A stretch of DNA of 64,000 nucleotides, from positions 18,731,335 to 18,795,334 of the forward strand of contig CM056562.1 of NCBI GenBank assembly GCA_029721515.1. Direction: 5' to 3'. The stretch comes from Synanceia verrucosa (taxonomy: Eukaryota; Chordata; Actinopteri; Perciformes; Synanceiidae). Positions 1 to 12,100 of this stretch are shown piece by piece. The notes under the pieces were generated by a model. The model was given only the letters and a program-made list of their open reading frames with translations. It made no database searches and was not told the origin of the DNA. The position numbers were made by a program, and so were the translations under genes. Within the stretch, counting starts at the first letter, position 1; the number at the start of each line of letters is the position of its first letter.

Positions 1-741
1 GATTATTGCCAGGCATTCACTCACGCTCAAGGGTTTGACCTGCAATTCGTCTGTGCTCATTGCAAAGCACCACTTAATAAACTGTGCTAATTCTTTTCAG
101 TATGAGGAGCAGCAGAGGGCATGTAAAATAAGATTAGTGGCAAAACGTTACTTTTTTCCTATTCCAGTGTCCAAATATGTGAAGTTCTGTTTCATATAAA
201 GTGGTTAAAGCTGCACTAGTCAATATTTTTCATACTGACAATAGATGAAATGACCATGTTCTCTTCCTAAAATCCTCTTTCAAGAAATTATTTTGGTTAT
301 TGTTTGGTTCAGATTCACTGTTTTCAACTAAGCAGACATATCAACAAGCAAGCTCTATGTGATAAATCTATATGACCACGACCGAACAACAGACAGAGAA
401 ATTTAGCGAACAGCTGGTGAACGTAGTGAAGCATTTAGAAAATATAGAGACAACTATTTCCCTCAGGAGTTGATGTGAATGATCACAACTGAAGGGAGAG
501 TGAGTATCAGACTTAACTCAGTCTTGCATCATATGGTAGATCGAAACTAATGAGCAAGTTGACATAATAATGTCACTTAATACGAGCTAACTTAAGCTAG
601 TTTAAAATCTCCTCTCTGACCTCCGACACACTCTTGGTGGTTTATAGTAGAGTTTGAAAGTGTGAAGCTGTGATTCTCTGCCGGAAAACCAGCACTCCTC
701 CAAGTGAGGGAGTATGTTGGAGTGAAGGTGGAGAAGCGGTA

Positions 742-840
742 CAGCAGTGTTGGGAAGGATACTTTCAAAACGTATTCCGTTACAGAATACATGCTCACAA
801 ATGTAATCTGTAACGTCTTTCATTACATTACTCAATCTTA
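742..840. repeat. Interspersed repeat fragment (hAT-like end)
   Basis: The stretch starting CAGTGTTGGGAAGG and continuing with alternating 'attccgttacagaatac' and 'aatctgtaacg' phrases has the look of a widespread fish interspersed repeat whose ends resemble hAT transposon termini. Only one end is seen, and neither target duplications nor a transposase are visible. Assignment to hAT is from memory of the family. Confidence 0.4.
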
Positions 841-1708
841 GTTATGCTTGGAATACTCCAAAATTACATGACGCTCCAGAGCCGACCTGTCAACAGTCGG
901 GTGCTGGACTCGGTTTGACAGTAAACTCATATGCAGTCGAAGCTAACATGAGCTAGTCGTAGCTGGTGTCAGCTAGCATGTCAGCGTTGGCTAACATTAT
1001 TCAGTCTTTCAACGGCTCTGGGGCTAACATTAGTAAACCAGAATCTAACTCGCACATCGCTAACTAAACAGGGAGTTACCTGACAACTGTAAAATATTAA
1101 GGTGACAATAAAACTACAGCAGAAAATGTGACTGTTTGAGCATCTGAGTCAGATTCCTCCTGTATGTTTTCAGTTAGAGGTTTTTGGAGACCCTAAGGAC
1201 TCTGCTGAGCCTGCCGCTGCTCCAAGCTGGCCTCAGGTAAACTGGAGAGAATAGATGATTTGAAGATATCCTTACGTGTTCTGCATTCTAGGAGATACAG
1301 AGCTACATTCTGTATCTAAAAACATGTTACAGAAGCAGGCAGTGATGCAGATTATACATTTATCCTTATTGTCTATGCTGGCAAAATCATGAGGTTGAAT
1401 ATAGCTCACAACCTGTCACATTGCATCTCTCTTCTGCTGTCATCCCCATCCCCCCATTTGCACTATCCTCTTAAAGTAGACAATGTCCTTGAATACCAGC
1501 GTTTGAAATTATTTTTCCTTACCCTGAGGGACAAGGTGAGGAGCTCGGATTTCCGGTTTTCTGGATCTCTTGACACCTCCTTGCAGAAGTATTCCACACA
1601 TGTCCGTCTGTGAGGAGGCCCAAGGGTAGACCCTGAGGAAGCTGGACACATTGTATAGCTTATCTGGCCTAGGAGCACCTTGGGAAAAGGCACACTGGGC
1701 TCATTTGC

Positions 1709-2113
1709 AATTTTGGACATAAGGTCTCATTCCAAGTGAGCCGGAGTGTTGCAGATGTGTGGACACAGTTTTAAAAAAAAAATTATTCAGTCATTCTAGT
1801 TGCAGAGTACACTGGTGCTATGCTAACACAAGTATGAGTTAGCCTGCCATTTAAACAGTTTTACCCACTCCACAGTGCACCCGAGGCAGATCAGTTATAA
1901 CGACAGACTGTCGATGTAAATGTCTGTGTTGATAGAATAATTTTTAGACATAAAACTAACCTTGGCAGGCTAAACTAGCACCATTGACTTGTGTTAGCAT
2001 AGCACCAGTAAACTCTGCAGCTAGAAGGACTGAATGAAATTTTTTTGAAATCTGTCTCCACATGTCTCTGACACTCAGGCTCACTTAGAAATGAGGCCCT
2101 ATGTCCAAAATTC
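1709..2113. repeat. Foldback (long inverted repeat) element, about 400 bp
   Basis: The left arm runs from 'caattttggacataagg' to about 1870. The right arm, from about 1955 to 2113, is its imperfect reverse complement: 'gtgttagcatagcaccagt' on the right matches 'actggtgctatgctaacac' on the left, and the outer parts pair as 'tttggacata' with 'tatgtccaaa'. The arms are about 150-165 bp with a loop of about 85 bp. There is no coding capacity. This is the structure of a non-autonomous foldback/MITE-type DNA element. Confidence 0.65.
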
Positions 2114-4293
2114 TGAACTATCACTTCAAGGCCTGTGTATCCTAGAAAGTAACTAGATTATAAACTATGTCGTCTGACCTCGTCAGAAGGATAAAGAATA
2201 ATGTAGTGAGGACCTTTCCGTCATGGACGGAGAGACGAGACGAGACATAATGACCCTCACAACTCAAAGGCCTTCATGGTGTTGTCATTTGAAGAAGGAG
2301 AAAAGGAGCTTGAGAGTGACCTTCAAACCCTGCATACTTTCACACATCCACTGAGCGTGCTTGGGGAAGTTGCAAAAATTGTCTGATTGTGTGACGGATA
2401 CTGATCCCAAGACAGAAAGTGACAGAATACGGATGGATTAAAATAATCTTAAATAAAGTGTCCCTCAACTAATAATGTACTTGCCTCTTTCCTTTTATTG
2501 AACCAATATTCATTTCCACTCCAGATGGCAGAAGAGTTATTTAATTTTTTGGGACTGTCAAGCTGACTTTACATTGTGTTATTAAGTGTTCTCACACAAT
2601 GTGGAAGAAAAATACTTTACATTTCCCTCCTATCCCATCCTTGGCGAGAGTCTTAAAAGGTGACAGGAGCTTTCTTATGCTCCAGTTGTCAGAACCATAT
2701 CTGACATCTCCTTGTCACCTCGGCAGAAGCGGGGAAGGAATTGACAAGCAGGCTGAGCCGCTGCAGTCTTTCTCTTAGGAGTCCAGATATTTCACATTTG
2801 TGCATTTTGGAAGAGAGTTTTGTGGCGCACCAAGATAACAATTGCCGCCTCAGAGAACGCTTATCCGTCAACTGGATTCTGTGAATCAGACTGTGACAAT
2901 GAGGTGATAAAAAGGTGACGGTGAGGAGTCCCTGCCAACAACAACAACAACATCCTGGGGCCGGCCATCTGCTGAGGCTCTGTGCTTTAATAGTGAGGCT
3001 AATCTTCGTGGGGTCAGGGCAGGTTGGTTGACTGTGTCTCATGTAGGTGACTCTGCTGTCATTTCCAATCGAGTGCATGCTCCAGGGCGGGCTTTCCACA
3101 GTGGTGGCAGGGTGTGTAATGAGAAACAGGAAATGTGAGAGTCTCATCCCAAAAACTTTATGATGGTAATACGAAGATATATGTGTTGTTTTTGTCAGTG
3201 GAGTGTGCCATTATCATCTCCCATCACATCAAAGCCAAGGCCCTTTCATCAATTAATCTAGAGCGTTTTAGGAAAGGAAAGCCAATAGTACTGCAAATGG
3301 GGTTTTTCTCTACACCAATCTGTGGAAGAGATGGAATGATTTTCACTCTGCAGACCCCATTTCTCACTTACAGAGAGGCAGGAAATTGCACCTGAATAGG
3401 ACCAATCACAATGTCTCCATGAGTGTTCAGGGCCAAGCCTGCAGATGCAGAGGGAACCTGCAGCTATAAAAAGAAGTAATATCGGCACAGTATCAGAGCT
3501 TTAATGGGGTCATAAAGATTTGGCTCACTTGCAACCATATTAAACCAAGTTTGATAGAAGAAACCATTAAGGCTCGGTTTGTTTTCCCTCTTCTGCAGAT
3601 TGACATAGGGGGCCTATTAAGATATTATTCTGCCTTTTCTTGGATGAGAAATTAGACTCTGTTGTACAGAAACAGTTGGTTCACCCGTGTGACTTAATGT
3701 TTTGTTCGATGTCTGGGGCAGAAATTGTGGAGTATTCCCTACCCAGATCACTGAGAGGCTGTGTTTTAATTTGATGTGCATGATTAGTAAGCCTGATTGA
3801 CAAAAACGTTTAGCGGACCATGAGCAGCCTTCAATTAAGTGGCATCATGCAAAGATGGGCTGTTCTCATCCTTTGATTCAACAACCACTTCCTTCTTTTC
3901 ACATTTCCTACAAAGAAATGGCAAGTTTTTGGTTAATGCTGGTTAATGCTCTATTTTTTTTACCATCCATGTTCAGAGCATGCCAGGGATTCATAGAGAA
4001 ACCAGCTCAAGCATACACTGACATATAGATATGCATTATGCAGAACGGTTGCTGATTCAAAAGTATTTGTTTAGACAGATGCATGAATATGGCATGTTTG
4101 TCCTTGTGTGGGTTTCTATAAACATGCATGTGTGTCTGCAGATGTGTAACCTTTGCACATGTTCACTGCTTGCAAGAGCACACAATACCCTCCACTGTTT
4201 GTGTGCCCAGTCTCTGCCTTTTTTTGTGTAGCATGTGTGTTTTCTTTGCACACTGGACAGTGAGTGAGCACTTTGTCCTCCCCCTGGTGCCAG

Positions 4294-7200
4294 GTACTCG
4301 TTCCAGGATGAGGAGGACATGTTCATGGTGGTGGATCTCCTGCTGGGAGGAGATCTGCGCTACCACCTGCAGCAGAGCGTCCAGTTCAGCGAGGATGCCG
4401 TCAAACTCTACCTCTGTGAGATGACACTGGCACTGGACTACCTGCAGAACCAGCACATCATCCATAGGTACACATTCACCGGTTTTATTTGCTCCAATCA
4501 AGGTCTGTAACAGCTTCTATACTTTTGTAAGGACATTTCTAGCCTGGTCTTGAATGGCTTCCTTCACTTCCGTCTTTGCCGGCATTGCCAAACTACAACC
4601 AGCTAGACTGCAACGCAAATGCTGCACATTCAACGTCATCGTTAACACCCACCTCCCCCCGTCCCCCAGCATTCGCTGATTGGCCAGGATGGAAATCATC
4701 CTGAGAAGTTGAGTCCGAGGGGATCAAACCCAGACGTAATCTGCAGGGAAATGATAATTGAGCGGAAGATTATGGAGGGCTACGACCAGGCTAGGATATT
4801 TCCTATCCTCGCTGGCAACTAAGTAGAGAGAAAGATGACAAATACATTTTTAAAAAACAGTATAACTTTAAGTATAACAGTATATATAACAGTGTAATTA
4901 ACACAGACATGTGAAACAGTTTTAGCATTCCTTGAAACTTCAAAACTCTTCCATCATGTTCGTCAGCTATTTGTTTTTGTCCACGTGCTGTTTGGTGCTG
5001 TGAAGCTAGTGTAGCATGAATTTATCTCAACTTTTTAGTCGACAGTCGCCCACTGCGTCTGGCACTGATGAGAGCTGTGAGACTGAACAGGTGATGAGTG
5101 TCTCATGCTTTGTTACTATGAGCATCTGCTTACATAGTTTGATGTGTTGTCAAGTTAAAAATATCAAATAATGCAGCTTTCATTTTTATAATTTTGATAA
5201 AAGTACAGAATTTGCTGTAACTGCCCACGGCGCTGTAATGGAAGTCTCTTGTCTTTGTTTTCGCTGCTAGCAACGAGCCACCAGCTCAACTCTTGCCATG
5301 TTGAGAGCCGTACGGAGGCAATAAATGTGCCCCTAATCTCACATTTAGTACCTTTAAATCATTTTATCTCTACAGTTATTGTCTCTCCTTCTTTGACTGT
5401 AGTTCATTGCTAAAAAGAGACAAAACAGAAAAAACAAGTAAAAGATGAATTTGACTGATACAGTCCAGGTAACTTTTATTTACACCGAAGAAAATGACTT
5501 AAATTACATTAAATAACAACCCACTATCTTATTTTCTCAGTTCTGATGCAGTTTTCAAAGATCAGAGAGAGACAGATGTATTATACTCTCTCATATGCCG
5601 ATTTAAGTGTTTATAGCCACAATACTTGGAACACTTTCTGGGTACTCCAGAAGCACCAGTGTCAGACCATTACGTCATTATAGTGTGTTTCAACAAATAC
5701 ACTAAACCTCAGTTTAAGTTCAAAGCATACTCTTTTTTTGCATTGAATATCAACTCAAGGTTGTGTCTGTGACTTTTAGTATTCAAGAGGTTTCCTGCTT
5801 GCTTCTCCAGCTCACTGCACTATTATTGGTGATTTATGGAACTAATGGTTTACTCTTCGAGCTGGAACTCAAACACCGAAATTGATTCAAGGAAAAGTCA
5901 AGGGACTTTTCTTTACATCTTGGCTGGTGCAAGTGCGTTATCTCCTCTCTATTCCAGAGGGAACACTGCAATAAGCCTTTTCTTTTGTGTAAGCACTCTT
6001 ACCGTATCAGAACCACAAGGTCACAGTGCCTTTCCAACTAACTTTATATGCAGTGCTTTAGGCTGTAAACATGACTCAAGTGTCTCAGTGTATATCTTCA
6101 TCATGTCCTGGTTGACTAATGCTTATGCTTTGACCTCACTGGTTATGACCACCTCTACTCAGATGACACTACGTTATTCCCCCAGAATGCATGGTGCCCT
6201 ACAGCTCCTTAAAGGGTTAGTCATTTGTTTATTTTGGAATATGTCTGCCTTCTACATGTTTCCATATTCAGTCTGCTGTTGTATCCATCCACTCACGATC
6301 ATAGTATCAGGAAAAATGTGTTTGTTATCCTCTATCTATAAAGGCCTAAATCAGCTGAATGTAATATAAAAGTAATAAAGATATCATGAAAGTATTAGAC
6401 AGAAAAATATACCACACAAGCATCAGGAGCCTTATGTAAGTACACTGTCTCAAGGCTTTTTTTCACTGAGTCTTAGTGTGGGCTGATCTTGGCATTTGGG
6501 TATCCCTACTTTTTACTTTCCATATATAAAGATGGTCCTAATGTTTGTTCTTGTAATTGTTACCATCCATCATTCTCAACCAGGGTGGGACTCGCTATCC
6601 GCAGCTTTTTGTCCAAATATGCTGAGCGCAGCAGTTTGTGTCTGTGCAGTCCAGTTAAGTGAAAGAGCTGGATGGCTGAAACACTGTTCATTTATATAGG
6701 CTTACATATATTTCTTCTTTCAAACAACAGTGTAATTTGGTTTGTTTTGTTCATGTAGCCCATTATTAAAAATCACAAATTTGCCTCAGGGGGGTTTACA
6801 GTCACCTGTATGCAACAATCTCTGTAAGGAAAAAAACTCCCCAGACAAACCCCTTAAACAGGGTAGGAAAAACAAATGGAAGAAAAGCTGTTGGCTGTGG
6901 ACAGTGAAGCACTGTGTTTTCTGAGGTACCTATAAAAAATATGAAGCACCTCCTCACACCAAAGGTGTTAGTAAAAGTGTTTTACAGAGTAAAACCAGAT
7001 AGTATAAAGAAAAAATGAAGTTACATAAAGAAGCATAGTGTACTTAAAGGAATCATTTGGGAAATATACATTGCTCCTTTTTAGGAGCAGTGGGCTGCTG
7101 TGTAAAGGGAGCAGGTTCAGTCTACAGCTCTTGTTGTAGTGCATATATTGTGTGTAAACATATTTTTATTTGTGCATTTTGTTCTACAAAGGTATGCTGT

Positions 7201-8115
7201 TTGTCATCACAAGTGTTTGTGAGTCACACATTTTCACTACATGACAAGTAGTCCGTTCTTTTTTTTCTAGCCTAGTTGGCAAAGACGTCGGACTTGAGGA
7301 CTGCCATCAGCAGTAGGTGACAGATGCTGCTCATCTCTGCTTATTTTTTCACCCTCTCCTTGACATCAACGTTTCTGCCTTTGACATAATTGTGTCCGCT
7401 CTCAGAGCCGTAATCCAATCCCTGGGTATCCATGGCCGTCCCCTGCTCTACAATTTTGTTCCACCCTGTAAGTTTTTGACAGGAGAATACTATACAATTA
7501 TTTTGTTGCACCAACTGAAGGAAGAAGGGTCTCTGGTCTCCTAGCAACAGTCAGCTGCCACCATGCCCAAGGAGGTAAATTTGGTCCTATGAGAAGAGGC
7601 GAAGTAATAGTGGAGAGAGCCTTACTCCTCTCTTCTCCTCTCTGTGAAGACCATCAGGTTGCTTCATTTGTCTTCATCGTGTTAAAACTGCTCACACAGG
7701 AGGTTTCTTCCCATGTGACAGTTCACCATGTCATGTTGTCACGATTCTCTGCTTACCGCTTAATAAATGAAATGTTAAATGAATGTTGTGCATCAAACAA
7801 AATGGAACGGTGCTGTAGCTATCATGCTTCCTACTGTGAACATGTAAGCATTTCCCTCCAGCCTTGTACTGCTGAATCAACCCCCCCTTCCTCCCCTCAA
7901 CACCGCCACCTCCACCACTCCTCTCCAAGAATTTGGAGCATCAGTTTAGCGTTGCATAGCCTCAACGATCAAGCGCATCCTGGGAAGTGCAGATGCTTTC
8001 TGTGGACCGCATGTATCCTCCACAACCAGTGTGACATGCGGCATAATTAAATAAGAGGTGTGCGCTCTGTTTATTGCCTGCGGAGGTCTTGGAGGGACTG
8101 GGAAATATCGAGGTG

Positions 8116-8179
<64 letters not shown>

Positions 8180-9086
8180 GTGTGTGTGTCTGTCCATGCT
8201 GGTGTTATAAGCATGTGCAGACAAACCTGTGAGAGCCTCCAGGGGTATCTGTGATGGTTATGATGCGTTTGAAACACAGGAAATGTTCTCCCTCCCGTTC
8301 TCGTCACTGACTCACATACACTTAACATGTTGCACCAACATGTACAGTAATTCACACATTCATGAGCTGACAAACACCTCCTACAGACTTTCACGTCCAC
8401 ACATAATGTATATGTCTAATCGCGGTCTTACCTGATCACTTACTATGGGACTTGAGGCGCTCTTTTACTAACAACATTCAATAAGTGTGTTCTCATCCAT
8501 GTTATGCGTATTATACGTGCAAATGAAAGCATTGCATCTGCGTGGACCAACAAGGAGACTATAAACCTGCTCAACTTGATGTATAACATAAAAATGCAGT
8601 GTTTTTATCATTCTATCTCCATAGGTTGTGTTCAAAAGCGCATAATAACGTAGGGCTTACTACATACTCAATCAGTATGTGGGCTTTCTGCATACTGTCT
8701 ACTGAATTAACACACCACGACAGGCAGTCTGTTAACAGTGAAGTATTCCAGTTATAATCACCATATCAGTATGGTCTGTAGCTGAGTTTCATAACATAAT
8801 ATTAATATAAATCAATGTCATATTTTCTACAGTACATTATATATGTGACCTTCCACACTTCCTTTTGAGGTTTGACTGGCGTCCTCTTGTATGTGCTGTG
8901 GTTTAATGACACCTGATTGGATAATTAGTGACAGCAGCTGTATCTTGATGACTACTAATATTGTCATTACAGTAGTGATTGGAAATGTGGATGGAAATTG
9001 ACTGGTATATATTTTTTAATATCTGTCCGTTATTATCTCTTTTAGAGATGTCAAGCCAGACAATATCCTGTTGGATGAGCAAGGTA

Positions 9087-9132
<46 letters not shown>

Positions 9133-12100
9133 TTATTTGAGCCTACTTGGATAAAAAAGAAAAATATTGCAAATATTTTTCTCAGAACTGTTTTTTCCTG
9201 AATACTGAGACTATAGCACTGATGGTCTCACATCAGTCTTATTATTTGCAGTATGAATTAATTAATATTACTATTATTCATTTTATAAATCCAACAGAGA
9301 CTTATTTTTTTATGCAGTGTTAACATTACTGTGTTTTGTCTGTTTTGTATTGAAACTGATGAGTCTCATTTTACATTTTCCTCCTCTCCATTCATATCCA
9401 CCTTAACACAACTCAATGCAGTTTACACTGTAACATGTCTGAATCACCATCACTGTGTCAGCTTTGTTTATAAACGTCTCCTACTAAAGCTAGCTCAATA
9501 TATCAAAATTTTTATACTCTGTTGAAATGTCTGTTATTGTTTCTGATGCTTGTGACTGACTGTCCTTCACCGCTCTGATTTCTTCTGCTGTAATCAGGTT
9601 TTCTTGAAAAAGATATCTTAGACAGACTGAGGTGTCAATCAGGTGTCACTTTTTCTATTAACCCTTAATAAAGTCATAAAAAAAGCCAAACTTCATGAAT
9701 GTTTTTTGTGACAAAGAAGTATTTGTTCCAATCACTCTATCAGAGAGTAGAAATAACTGGAAACTCAAGAGAGCCATGACATTATGTTCTTTACAAATGT
9801 ATGTAAACTTTTTACCACGACTGTAAGTAGGACACAAAAAAGATCTGGCAGGCTACTAAAGAGTTAAACCCATAACAAGGACAGAGGAGTCAGGGAAGAG
9901 AGAGAGCCTGAAATGTCACACATTGATTTCATTTTTCATTGCCATGTTGAAATGTTTCCTTTTGTGTGTGATGAGAGTAAGATGTATTTAAAATAAATTC
10001 CAATGTTTGAATGGATTCAGTTGTGATAGATTTGGTGGTTGCGTCTTCTCAGGTCACGCTCACCTGACGGACTTCAACATCGCAACGATAATAAAGGATG
10101 GAGAGAGAGCCACAGCCTTAGCTGGAACCAAGCCCTACATGGGTAACTTTGCTTTGCAGTTGCATCACATCCATGTTGTCAGTCATGTCTGATTACTTTG
10201 TGCATAAGAAACTGATCGTTTTAGACTCGACATTGGGAGAATTGCTTTGACAAATGTTGTCTGAAGTGCTCAAGTGTACCTTTTAGAAGTGCCAGTTCAT
10301 TTGCTTCTGACATTGTTACAGTGAATAACAAGCTCAGTTAAATGGAACTATGAGACAAGCTTACAGTAGACTCACTGTGTTCAAATTAGATGCTTCTGCT
10401 AGAAGGTGCCACTGACTCTGATGCTGATTTTGAAATGTATTTTTACATGCTCATCATCACTGAAGTGGCACTTGTGTGAATTAAATGCTAGAAATGCAGC
10501 TCTCATGTCTATTTGTGGAAAATTAAGGCAGAAAAGTCCCGTCTTGCCTCGTGATTACACTGCACAGCTGAATGTGTTGACATTTTGCAAAGGAACATTT
10601 TTTTTTTTTTTTTTTTTTTAACCACATTGTACAGGCCGCAGTTTGAAAAGCTTTTTGTGCTGCTCCACATATTCTTCTCTGTTTGTGCTCTCAGCCCCGG
10701 AGATCTTCCACTCTTTTGTAAATGGGGGAACGGGCTACGCCTTTGAAGTAGACTGGTGGTCACTAGGGGTGACAGTCTTCGAAGTGCTGCGTGGATGGGT
10801 AAGGCATCATGAGACTTTGAGTTTTTGCTGTTACGAGGTTATCAAACTGAACTTTCCTACATTGTTCTCCTCCTCTTTGTCTTCCTCATCTGTCTGTTTC
10901 CTTCTTCTTTTTGCCTGTTTCCCTGCCAGAGGCCCTACGACATCCATGCCAGTAACTCTGTAGAGTCCCTGATTCAGCTCTTCAGCACTGTCAGTGTCCA
11001 GTACAGCCCCGCCTGGCCCAAGGACCTGGTTTCCCTCTTGAGGAAGGTGAGCCGGACACAACAGGGTATCATTTACTCTCAGCTCTGTCATGTGAATAGT
11101 TGGATTTACCTCAGAATTTAAAACCTGGAAATCATTTCCCAGTCAGGGATAAATATCATGAAATTGGGGCAGTGGAATTTCAGTTTTTGACATTGAGACG
11201 CAGCTCATTAGCCTGGTCTTCACTTCCGTCTCCGCTGCCATTGTCAAACTACAACCATCTAGACTACAACACAAATGCTGCGCATGTGTTCGACATCATC
11301 GTTGACACCCGCCTCCCCCCGTCCCCCACAATTCGCTGATTGGCCAGGATGGAAATCATCCTGAGAAATTGAGTCCAAGGGGATCAAACCCAGACGTAAT
11401 CTGCAGGGAAATGATAATTGAGTAGAAGATTACGGAGGGCTACGACCAGGCTAGCAGCTCATAATAATCTGTCCTATATTTTTTTTATGATGGTACAGAT
11501 GTGTTTATTTCTTTTCATTTAATATTTTGTTTGCCACCCGTAACCTCTTCATTTATGGCAGTGTGCGGTCACTCTGAAAGTCTAGATATATTTTTGATTT
11601 TATAAATATGCATGTTGTGAGGTGGTTAAAGTGCACTTATATTGACTGAAGAGATCAGCTGATTAACTGATCAGTCAGTTGACAGGAAGTGCTACTGTTT
11701 TGATCATTGTGTATATCCTATTTAATTTTCTGGGAAAAAGAGCAGGGGAAGCAGAGCAATGAGGATATAGAGGTTCATATTGAGCTAAAAATCACTGAAG
11801 CCACAGGATGATGCAGGTACTGTAGGGGGAGTGGAGCTGGAGGCAGGGGGAGGATGAGTCGAGACCTGGAGGGCAGAGGAGAAGAGAAACGACAGATGGG
11901 AATCAGAGGGATGGAAGCATAGAAACAGAAAGAAGAAACAGTGTGTTTGTGTGTATTTGTACTGATAATATTCATCATAACATCTAACTTAACCTCATAT
12001 ATTGAGCCTCAGACTATTCTTTTCTTACAAGTGAAAATATGCCAGCTGGATGAGGTAATCCCCTTTGAGTCAAATGGAAATAAATCTGCTCAACACTCTT

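Larger units (their letters stand above)
1..4293 (+). other. Non-coding stretch, probably stk32c intron
   Basis: No exon was found here. In particular there is nothing resembling the kinase N-lobe (glycine loop, VAIK-type lysine, C-helix) that must precede the exon at 4294, so the earlier stk32c exons should lie left of the window. The stretch holds a repeat at about 742-840 and a long inverted repeat at 1709-2113. Short open frames, such as the minus-strand one at 2689-3147, show no domain and no splice context, and I treat them as chance. Confidence 0.6.

Noticed and set aside
2689..3147. 152-codon open frame on the minus strand
   Set aside because: No domain and mixed Cys/Ser/Arg-rich composition. 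The 'aacaacaacaac' repeat inside it makes a Cys run. It is probably chance.
5836..6369. 177-codon open frame on the plus strand
   Set aside because: It lies within an stk32c intron, has no recognisable domain, and its hydrophobic Ser/Cys-rich composition fits AT/CT-rich non-coding DNA.
8060..8400. Open frames with long Val-Cys or His-Thr runs on both strands
   Set aside because: They are translations of the (TG)n microsatellite in an stk32c intron.
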